Shown: one piece after another, positions 54,702-61,891 of the stretch | How positions within the stretch are numbered: the first letter of the stretch is position 1 | Layout of the letters: each line of letters begins with the position of its first letter | NCBI GenBank assembly: GCA_965277745.1 | Contig: OZ255837.1 | Coordinates: 310,001-374,000 of the forward strand | Reading direction: 5' to 3' | Length of the DNA: 64,000 bases | Source: G965277745 sp965277745 | Lineage (GTDB): Bacteria > Pseudomonadota > Gammaproteobacteria > Cardiobacteriales > Cardiobacteriaceae | Translations under genes and position numbers: made by a program | The notes under the pieces: generated by a model | What the model was told of the DNA's origin: nothing | What the model saw: only the letters and a program-made list of their open reading frames with translations | Database searches by the model: none

Positions 54702-55804
54702 CTTTCTTTCCTTTGCCGATGCTCGAAGCGTACCGTCTCCCCGGCATGCCTGCGCGCCGCCGCCTGGGAAAAGACGCGGCCGTCGCGCGGCATCGCCATC
54801 GCGTGATCTTCTTTCCCTGCGTCCTCGCACGAAAAGAGTTGCACGAGGGTCAAAAGATCGGCGCTGAATCCCGTCGCCGGGCGGGAACGGCCGTACACTT
54901 TGCCGACACCGTCGTAACGCCCGCCGCGGGCGATCGCGTCGTAATGCCCCGGTGTATAGATGGCGAACAATAAACCGGAATGATAACCGTAGCTACCGAC
55001 CGCCGTCGGATCGAGACTGATTTTCTGCCCGGGCAGGTAGGTGACGAGCTGTTCGCGGGCGGCGCGCAGATCGGAAATCGCCTCGTCAAGCAATGGATGG
55101 CGCCCGGAGAACTGCGCGTCGAGTCCCTTCAGACCATCGGATCGCAGCGGCGCGTCGACGAGAAAAGCAATGTCTTCGATACATGTGTCGGGGAAAAGGC
55201 GTCTTTCTTTCCAGTGTTGCAAATCCGGGCGGCGGATACCGATCAGCAAGTCATACAATTCCCGCTGTTGGGCACCATCCAGGCGGTGTAAGCGCACGAG
55301 GCCAGCGTAAATCCCGGAATGGCCGACATCGAGCAAGGTATCGCCGATGCCGGCTTCCTCGAGCAAAGAGAGCAACAGCGACATGATTTCGACATCGCCG
55401 CTCGGGGAAGCGACACCGTAGAGTTCCGCGCCGATGATGATCGGGTTGCGCCGCGGTTCGGTGCTCTCGCTTTGCGTGCGCAGCACTTCGCCGCAGTAAG
55501 AAAAACGGCTGACTTCGTCGCTCGGCAGACGGTGCGCGTCGATCCGCGCAATCTGCGGGGTGATATCGGCGCGCACCCCCATCAGTTTGCCGCTGTACTG
55601 ATCGGTCAGCTTGAATGTCTGCACATCGAGATCGTCGCCACTGCCGGCGAGCAAGGAATCGAGAAATTCGACCAGCGGCGGGGTCACCAGACGGTAGCCC
55701 CATTTCGCCATGGCGTCGAGCAACTGGCGGCGCAATTTCTCGGTTTTCGCGGCGTCTTCGGGCAGTAACTCGATCACGTCTTCCGGCAACATCCAGTGGG
55801 CCAT
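54698..55804 (-). CDS. hisZ: ATP phosphoribosyltransferase regulatory subunit HisZ
   Basis: 368 residues resembling class II histidyl-tRNA synthetases without the anticodon domain. LPEDVIELLPEDAAKTEKL, RADITPQIARIDAHRL, FSYCGEVLRTQ, and ARGGRYDGVGKVYGRSRPATGF are typical of HisZ. It forms a complex with the short form of HisG at the first step of histidine synthesis. Many beta- and gammaproteobacteria have hisZ between hflC and purA, as here. ATG 55804 overlaps the DUF2065 stop by one base. Confidence 0.93.
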   Translation of the reverse strand: MAHWMLPEDVIELLPEDAAKTEKLRRQLLDAMAKWGYRLVTPPLVEFLDSLLAGSGDDLDVQTFKLTDQYSGKLMGVRADITPQIARIDAHRLPSDEVSRFSYCGEVLRTQSESTEPRRNPIIIGAELYGVASPSGDVEIMSLLLSLLEEAGIGDTLLDVGHSGIYAGLVRLHRLDGAQQRELYDLLIGIRRPDLQHWKERRLFPDTCIEDIAFLVDAPLRSDGLKGLDAQFSGRHPLLDEAISDLRAAREQLVTYLPGQKISLDPTAVGSYGYHSGLLFAIYTPGHYDAIARGGRYDGVGKVYGRSRPATGFSADLLTLVQLFSCEDAGKEDHAMAMPRDGRVFSQAAARRHAGETVRFEHRQRKER

Positions 55805-55998
55805 TACGCCTCGCTCCACAGCAACAGGATCAACAGCAAAAAAGCAAGGATGACGAGAAACGCGCCGAGACGGCGCAATGTCCGCGGCGAAAGGGAGAGC
55901 ATCTGGCGCATCGCCTGTTGCCATTTCCTCGGCGCGATCGCGATCACCGCTCCCTCCATGAACAACACCAGCGCAATCGCCAGCAACCATGGTTTCAC
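55804..55998 (-). CDS. DUF2065 small membrane protein (YjeT-like)
   Basis: 64 residues with two hydrophobic segments (PWLLAIALVLFMEGAVIAI and FLVILAFLLLILLLW) around a basic loop with PRKWQQAMRQML. This family lies between hflC and purA in many genomes. Its function is unknown. It overlaps hflC by four bases. Confidence 0.9.
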   Translation of the reverse strand: MKPWLLAIALVLFMEGAVIAIAPRKWQQAMRQMLSLSPRTLRRLGAFLVILAFLLLILLLWSEA

Positions 55999-56933
55999 CG
56001 CGCGTCTCCAGCGGAAGACGGAGACGGATCGTCGCGGTGCGAGGGGTTTTCCTCTGTCTGCGCATGGCCCGCATCGGGCGCGAACATGTAGTGCAAGAAA
56101 GGATTGGTGCGGCTTAGCACGAGCACATCGCGACCCTCGGAAAATCCGTTGCGATAGGCCGCCATGCTACGGTTGAAGGCATAGAATTCAAGATTTTTGC
56201 CGTAGCTGTCGGCGTAGACTTTCGCCGCTTTCGCATCGGCTTCGCCACGAATGATCTCCGCCTGTGCGCCGGCTCTAGCGAGGATTTCCGCCGCTTCACG
56301 ATTGGCGTTCGCGCGGATTACCTGCGATTTCTCACGCCCCTGGGCACGGAGACTTTTCGAGACCCGTTCACGTTCGGCGCGCATGCGATCGAAAACGCGA
56401 TCGCGGATATCGTCGGAAAAATCCACCCGTTTCAGGCGCACACCGACGATTTCCACGCCGTAGCGTTCGGCGTCTTTGCCCAGTTCTGCGGTGACACTGT
56501 CCATGATCGAATTACGATCTTCGGAGATCACTTCAGAGACCGAGCGGCGCACGAATTCACCGCGCAGACCATCTTTGACCAACTGATCGAGCAGCCGCGA
56601 AGCACGTTCCTTACTGCCCTGGACACTGGTATAGAAACGCCGTACATTACCGATCCGCCATTCGACATAATAATCGACGATCAGGTATTTTTTTTCGTTG
56701 GTCAAAAAAAGTTCCGGTTCAACGTTAAGGCGCTGAATGCGCTTGTCGAAATACTCGACATGCTGGATGAACGGCACTTTGAATCTCAAACCGGCTTGCT
56801 CCTCGGTACCGATAAGTCGGGAAAATTGGGTGACCACCGCCACCTGGCGTTCATTGACGACATACATCGCGGTGGCGAGGACAAAAAGGGCAATCCCCGC
56901 GAGGACAATCAAGACATTGGTCTTATATTTCAT
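55995..56933 (-). CDS. hflC: HflC, FtsH protease modulator
   Basis: 312 residues. A membrane anchor (VLIVLAGIALFVLATAMYVV) precedes an SPFH domain (NERQVAVVTQFSRLIG, then LRFKVPFIQHVEYFDKRIQR). A coiled region (RMRAERERVSKSLRAQGREK) and a helical stretch with EAAEILARAGAQAEIIRGEA follow. HflC and HflK form a ring around FtsH in the inner membrane. It follows hflK by 11 bases. Confidence 0.95.
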   Translation of the reverse strand: MKYKTNVLIVLAGIALFVLATAMYVVNERQVAVVTQFSRLIGTEEQAGLRFKVPFIQHVEYFDKRIQRLNVEPELFLTNEKKYLIVDYYVEWRIGNVRRFYTSVQGSKERASRLLDQLVKDGLRGEFVRRSVSEVISEDRNSIMDSVTAELGKDAERYGVEIVGVRLKRVDFSDDIRDRVFDRMRAERERVSKSLRAQGREKSQVIRANANREAAEILARAGAQAEIIRGEADAKAAKVYADSYGKNLEFYAFNRSMAAYRNGFSEGRDVLVLSRTNPFLHYMFAPDAGHAQTEENPSHRDDPSPSSAGDAR

Positions 56934-56944
56934 AGTCTCTTTCC

Positions 56945-58156
56945 TTAGCGATTGCGTAATTTGTCGCGCGTACGCAGATTTGCCGGAAACCGCATATCGT
57001 CGGTACGGGGTTTATGCGGTGGATTCGCGCTCGACTTGCCACCGCCACTATCGGCAGCAGCGTTCTCGACGGCGATTTCGCGCACGGCCGGAGAGATCTC
57101 GCCGCCGAGATTGAGAATCGGACGCACCTCGTCATTGCCGACGACTATCTTGCGGTTTCGCGCGAATACATCGGAGATCGCGTCCAAATACAAGCGACGG
57201 CGCATGGCCGGCTTGTCCAGTTCGTAAGCGGTGAGCAAGGCCTCGAACTTGCTCGCATCGGCACGCGCCTTTTCGCTGACTTCCACCGCGTAGGCTTTGG
57301 CTTGTTGCAGACGCTTTTCCGCTTCCCCGCGCGCGACCGGCAGTCGTTCGCGAGCATAGGCCTGGGCCTCGAGACGCAGACGTTCCTCGTCCTCGCGCGC
57401 GCGTACCGCATCTTCGAAAGCATCCTGCACTTCGGCCGGCGCGCGGGCGTCTTGCAATTCAAAAGCGACGATTTCGATGCCGATATCGTATGCGTCGATT
57501 GTCTTTACGATGATTTGTCTCGCTTGCTGCGGCCATTCGTTACGACGATCTTTGAGCACGTCGTCGACATCGTTGGCACCGACCACCTCGCGGATCGCGC
57601 TCGTGACCACGTCGCGCAGCACTTCTACCGGCGCGTTGGCGTTATACAGATACGCTTTCGCGTCGCGAACGCGATATTGCACCGCCGCACCGATTTCCAC
57701 GATATTTTCGTCCTTGGTCAGCATCTGTCCTTCCCGCTGCCCCTTGGTGCTTATCGACCCCTTCTGCGTCTTGAACTCGCCGACGCGCATCGTTGCAATC
57801 GATTGCACATCGACTTTTTCCACTTTGCCAAGCGGATACGGCCAATGCCAGTTCAAGCCGGATTTGGTGGTTTTTTGATATCGGCCGAAAAAGGTGACGA
57901 CACCGTTTTCCCGTTCCTTGACGGTATAGGCGCCGCTTGCGAGCCACAAGCCGAGCAAGATGAAGATCAGCAGGGCGATCATTTTCCCATTGAACTGAAA
58001 GGGAAAAGAAGGCATTTTTCCGCCGCTTCCGTTTCCTTTGCGATCCTCTGCGGGTTTACGCCGAATCAGTTTGGCGAAAAATTCATCGAGGTCGGGCGGT
58101 TGGTCCTTTTTTCTTCCTCCGTTTCCCTCGCGGCCATTCCATGGATCTTCCGCCAT
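56945..58156 (-). CDS. hflK: HflK, FtsH protease modulator
   Basis: 403 residues. A soluble N-terminal part rich in G, K and D (MAEDPWNGREGNGG) is followed by one membrane helix (MIALLIFILLGLWLASGAYT). The SPFH domain contains GVVTFFGRYQKTTKSGLNWH, and the coiled-coil region has LEAQAYARERLPVARGEAEK. The ATG at 58156 gives the usual N-terminus; one at 58159 adds a methionine and a longer frame has no similarity. Cotranscribed with hflC. Confidence 0.94.
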   Translation of the reverse strand: MAEDPWNGREGNGGRKKDQPPDLDEFFAKLIRRKPAEDRKGNGSGGKMPSFPFQFNGKMIALLIFILLGLWLASGAYTVKERENGVVTFFGRYQKTTKSGLNWHWPYPLGKVEKVDVQSIATMRVGEFKTQKGSISTKGQREGQMLTKDENIVEIGAAVQYRVRDAKAYLYNANAPVEVLRDVVTSAIREVVGANDVDDVLKDRRNEWPQQARQIIVKTIDAYDIGIEIVAFELQDARAPAEVQDAFEDAVRAREDEERLRLEAQAYARERLPVARGEAEKRLQQAKAYAVEVSEKARADASKFEALLTAYELDKPAMRRRLYLDAISDVFARNRKIVVGNDEVRPILNLGGEISPAVREIAVENAAADSGGGKSSANPPHKPRTDDMRFPANLRTRDKLRNR

Positions 58157-58230
58157 CATCAGCGGCGGGGGCTGCAACAGTGTGCCGGCAAAATAGCGAC
58201 AACCGAGAATCATGTTGAACATCGTTACCT

Positions 58231-59517
58231 TTACGCATATCGGGTTTGCAAACCAAGATGGCGATTATACCGGGATTGCAGTTGATGCAAACGCTTTTCC
58301 CGCAAAACGACATACAACGCCATCGATCCGTCTTCGAATACCTTTTCCTCGATAACGGCGTGTTCCTTGAACAGTTCGGCACGCAAGGCGCCTTCCTTCG
58401 GCAAGAGATGCAACCAGCCGCGTCGCGCTTGGCGGCGGAAATGGTTTTCGATCGTCTTGCGCAAAAGTCTCATCCCCGCGCCGCTCAGCGCCGAGACGAA
58501 AACCGCTTTCACCTCGCCTTTCTCATCTTTGACAAGACGCGGGAGTTCTCCGTGTCGGTCGATCTTGTTATAAACAAGAATGCTCGCCACATCGCCGGCG
58601 CCAATTTCGTCAAGTACCTCATCGACCACCGTTTCGCGGGCGAGATGATCACGATCCCCGGCATCGATCACATGCAAAATCAAATCCGCATGCACGGTTT
58701 CTTGCAAGGTCGACTGGAACGCCGCGACCAGTTCATGCGGCAAGTCACTGACAAAGCCCACCGTATCGGCGACGAGAATCGTTTGCCCACAATCGGGGAC
58801 AATTCTGCGCCAGGTTGGTTGCAAAGTGGCGAAAAGCTTATCCTCGACCAACACACGGGCTTGTGTCAAGCGATTGAACAAGCTGGATTTTCCGGCGTTC
58901 GTATAGCCGGCCAACGCCACGGTCGGCATATCCTCGCGCCGCCGCCGCTTGCGTGTCTCATCACGTCGCCTCGCCACTTTTTCAAGCTGTTTTTTCAGTT
59001 GCCTGATGCGCGCGCCGAGCAGACGGCGGTCGGTTTCCAGCTGAGTTTCCCCCGGCCCGCGCAGGCCGATACCGCCCTTTTGCCGCTCAAGATGCGTCCA
59101 GCCTCGTACCAGACGAGTGGACAAATGCTCGAGTTGCGCCAGTTCGACCTGCAATTTTCCTTCATGACTGCGGGCGCGCTGAGCGAAGATGTCGAGCACG
59201 AGTCCGCTGCGATCAAGCACCCGCGCCTGAAACAGTTTTTCCAGATTGCGTTCCTGGGAAGGCGAAAGACGCGCGTTGAAAAGCACTACTTCGATCCGTC
59301 TTGCGCGCACCGCCGCGGCAATGTCGTCGGCTTGCCCCTTACCGATCAGATAACGCGGCTCCGCTTCATTTCGCATAAATGCCCGCGAGAAGATGATTTC
59401 CGCGCCAGCGGATTCGGCGAGCAAATAGAATTCCGCCGACACCGCGGAATCTGGGCGAACGCCGATATCTACCTGGACGAGCGCGGCCCGTTCCCCGTTT
59501 TTCGGCCGCTCAAACAA
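58231..59517 (-). CDS. hflX: GTPase HflX, TTG start
   Basis: 428 residues. The N-terminal domain has VLFNARLSPSQERNLEK, a glycine-rich GIGLRGPGETQLETDRR linker, then the G domain: VALAGYTNAGKSSLFNRLTQ, ADTVGFVSDLPHELVAAF and LVYNKIDR. HflX splits stalled or stressed ribosomes. The natural start is the TTG at 59517, with AGGA about ten bases before it; no in-frame ATG gives the family N-terminus. Confidence 0.93.
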   Translation of the reverse strand: MFERPKNGERAALVQVDIGVRPDSAVSAEFYLLAESAGAEIIFSRAFMRNEAEPRYLIGKGQADDIAAAVRARRIEVVLFNARLSPSQERNLEKLFQARVLDRSGLVLDIFAQRARSHEGKLQVELAQLEHLSTRLVRGWTHLERQKGGIGLRGPGETQLETDRRLLGARIRQLKKQLEKVARRRDETRKRRRREDMPTVALAGYTNAGKSSLFNRLTQARVLVEDKLFATLQPTWRRIVPDCGQTILVADTVGFVSDLPHELVAAFQSTLQETVHADLILHVIDAGDRDHLARETVVDEVLDEIGAGDVASILVYNKIDRHGELPRLVKDEKGEVKAVFVSALSGAGMRLLRKTIENHFRRQARRGWLHLLPKEGALRAELFKEHAVIEEKVFEDGSMALYVVLREKRLHQLQSRYNRHLGLQTRYA

Positions 59518-59556
59518 TACCGCTATCCTGCGTCATCCTTGGCGAAAGGGAATCGT

Positions 59557-59823
59557 TCATGTGTACAACGGATCACTCGATATCGCCTCGTCGTCTTGTT
59601 CTTCCGGCAAGGTCAGACGCACATTGTGCGCCGGCACAATCGTGGAAATGGCGTGTTTGTATACCATTTGTGAAATGTTGTTGCGCAGCAGCAACACGAA
59701 CGCATCGAACGACTCAATCTGTCCCTGGAGCTTGATCCCGTTGACCAGGTAAACCGATACCGGCACTCGCTTCTTGCGCAGCGCGTTGAGATAAGGATCT
59801 TGCAAGGATTGAGACTTACTCAT
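59557..59823 (-). CDS. hfq: RNA chaperone Hfq
   Basis: 88 residues. Sm1 motif LQDPYLNALRKKRVPVSVYL and GIKLQGQIESFDAFVLLL, Sm2 motif MVYKHAISTIVPA, then a short acidic tail. It forms a hexamer that helps small RNAs pair with messengers. GGAG stands 12 bases before the ATG. The gene starts the hfq-hflXKC transcript; the miaA gene found upstream in E. coli is absent. Confidence 0.97.
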   Translation of the reverse strand: MSKSQSLQDPYLNALRKKRVPVSVYLVNGIKLQGQIESFDAFVLLLRNNISQMVYKHAISTIVPAHNVRLTLPEEQDDEAISSDPLYT

Positions 59824-59971
59824 TATGATTGTTCTCCAATTATGTGTAAGCGGTAAAAGTGCCCACTTATCGTAACACGAAAGCGCAAACGGCGAAATCA
59901 TTCGCCGCGAAAGAAAAGACGCCGCGCAGGGCCTCGTTATACCGTCCCCTCTGGATATCGGAGCATGCTGT

Positions 59972-60781
59972 ATGAGGGTGACGCCACAAGTCGTCTTTTT
60001 CGACATCGAAAAGACATTTTATCGTAAGTAAACCGACTAAATTATGCCGGATTCGGCCGTGGCGGCGATCAAGGCGCTACGGGCACGAAACATTCACACG
60101 GCAATCGCGACGGGGCGATCTCCCTGTGCACTGCCAGGGAAAATCCGTTCCCTGTTCGACGAACAAGCGGTGGATATCCTGATCACCATCAATGGCCAGT
60201 ACAACTGTACATTGCGAAACCATAAGGAAGAACGACTGTCAGCCATCTACTGTCCATCGAGGATATTCGCGCGATAGTCGCCTACCTACGCAAAAAAGCT
60301 GGATGTATGGCTCATTTCCACGACCCGGATCGCGGCTTCACGGAATACGACGACGCTCGCGAAAGTTTTGCAATCGGTCGCTAAGTACGCAGTGCGTCCA
60401 GGAATATACCTTGAAGAAACGGTCTAACAGATGCTGCTGTTCCTCGATGATCCCGCCTGCCATGAGTTACAAGATCACGGACAGCTACCGGAAAATCTCG
60501 AAATCATACCCTGGCATCGCCACTGTATCGATCTGTTCAATAAAAACGGCGGCGAAGCCACAAGCATTCGGGAAATCTGCCAACATCTCGACATCCCGCT
60601 TACGCACACCATGGCCTTCGGCAATGGCTTGAACGATATCGACATGTTCCGCACCGTCGTTAACGGCATTGCCATGGGAGACGCTCGGGAAGAACTCAAA
60701 GCCATTGCCGCCCACGTCACCGACACCGCTGAAAATCATGGCATCGCCAATGCCCTGAAACACCATCGATTGATCGTTTGA
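59972..60781 (+). pseudogene. HAD-superfamily (Cof-type) phosphatase, broken
   Basis: The start reads PQVVFFDIEKTFYRK (motif I with the second aspartate changed to glutamate), then stops at 60029 and 60041 in frame. Similarity resumes with MPDSAVAAIKALRARNIHTA and IATGRSPCALPG, breaks near 60220, and returns in another frame (MLLFLDDPACHELQDHGQL, AFGNGLNDIDMFRTVVNGIA) after a TAA near 60427. At least two stops and one or two frameshifts are present. It is related to the intact gene at 38381-39196. An IS630 element lies 32 bases downstream. Confidence 0.85.
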
Positions 60782-60813
60782 TCACGGCCTCGTAAGGAGT
60801 TTCCCCTCACCTA

Positions 60814-61626
60814 TAGCGTACCCAATTAATTTTGATTATACTTTCTGGATGAGGTATTCAGTTGATTTCCGCCGTAAAGTCTTATCTGTCCGTGAGAAGG
60901 AAGGCCTTACAATCGCCCAGGTAGCGGCGCGTTTCAATATCGGTGTTGCAAGTGTGGTGCGTTGGCTAAAGCAGCTTGAGCCGAAGGTTCACGGTTTTCG
61001 CCACCGCAAGATCGATAGAGATGCCTTTCAATCAGGGCGCGCTGCACGTTTCGGAGTTCATCAAAATGCAATCTGCCATGCTTTAAAAAGCCTGTGCCAT
61101 CCCAAGACGTGCGCCGTCGCACGGCGTATCTTCCAGACAATTATTGGACATCATAAGCTTGAAGGCCGCCCAATGGTGTCTATCGATGAAAGCGGCTTTG
61201 CCCATGACATGCCGCGTACGCATGGCTATGCGCCTGTTGGCGAAAGAGGCCACGGCACACAAGACCGGCATGCCAGGGGGCGTACGAACGCGATCGGCGC
61301 ATTGATCGGTAAAGCCCTCTTTACGGTTGGATTGTTCAATACAAATGTGAAGGGCGATATTTTTACAGCATGGCTAAGGCAAGATTTGATCTCCAAGCTG
61401 CCCAAAAACGCGGTGCTGGTCATGGATAATCCTTCCTTCCATAAAAGCAGTGACACACGCCAAGCCATTGAATATGCAGGCCACACAGCACTCTTCTTGC
61501 CGCCTTGTTCACCAGAGCTAAACCCCATCGAGAAGAAACAGGCGCAGGCTAAAGCTTCAAGAAGAAACATGACCTGCGATAGAGACCAGCTCTTTCAAAT
61601 TGAATCATTGTTATTTGGATAGGCTA
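60814..61626 (+). mobile_element. IS630-family insertion sequence with TA target duplication
   Basis: The ends share an imperfect inverted repeat of about 25 bases (left TAGCGTACCCAATTAA; right, read inward, TAGCCTATCCAAATAA). TA lies directly outside both ends (60812-60813 and 61627-61628), the duplication typical for this family. The single transposase fills the element. Confidence 0.88.
60849..61622 (+). CDS. IS630-family transposase
   Basis: 257 residues. The N-terminal helix-turn-helix (TIAQVAARFNIGVASVVRWL) is followed by the DDE domain: VSIDESGFAHDMPRTHGYAP (first aspartate), VLVMDNPSFHKSSDTR (second), and LFLPPCSPELNPIEKKQAQA (glutamate). The stretch after KIDRDA jumps directly to SGRAARFGVH, so a short in-frame deletion of perhaps 10-20 residues is likely compared with related transposases. 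Activity is therefore uncertain. Confidence 0.85.
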   Translation: MRYSVDFRRKVLSVREKEGLTIAQVAARFNIGVASVVRWLKQLEPKVHGFRHRKIDRDAFQSGRAARFGVHQNAICHALKSLCHPKTCAVARRIFQTIIGHHKLEGRPMVSIDESGFAHDMPRTHGYAPVGERGHGTQDRHARGRTNAIGALIGKALFTVGLFNTNVKGDIFTAWLRQDLISKLPKNAVLVMDNPSFHKSSDTRQAIEYAGHTALFLPPCSPELNPIEKKQAQAKASRRNMTCDRDQLFQIESLLFG

Positions 61627-61628
61627 TA

Positions 61629-61891
61629 ACGCATCTCCCGAACTTAAAAGGGCATACTATTTTCTGAACCGAGATTTCCATGAACTATATTTTATTTAAA
61701 AAAGCATTTCCATCATCAAACCTTCTGCTGCTTGGTCGATCTCTCCATAATGCCGACATGCTGTGCACAGAACAAGGGGAAAAATATCGCACAGATAAAA
61801 TAAATAAATATTAATTAAACAAGTTGATTTAAGTAAACCTTTATTACAGGATAGCTTTTTTAGGCCTATAAACTACCCTAGGAGTTCCGTA
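61629..61891. other. AT-rich upstream region of the autotransporter gene
   Basis: About 260 AT-rich bases after the IS630 element. AGGAG (61880-61884) is the ribosome site of the next gene. A TATAAA at 61867-61872 could be a -10 box, but no paired -35 box is clear. No gene is recognised. Confidence 0.45.

Noticed and set aside
57014..58285. Open frame of about 423 codons on the plus strand
   Set aside because: Antisense to hflK with no recognisable domain.
58246..59673. Open frame of about 475 codons on the plus strand
   Set aside because: Antisense to hflX and hfq. The minus-strand genes have complete motifs; this frame has none.
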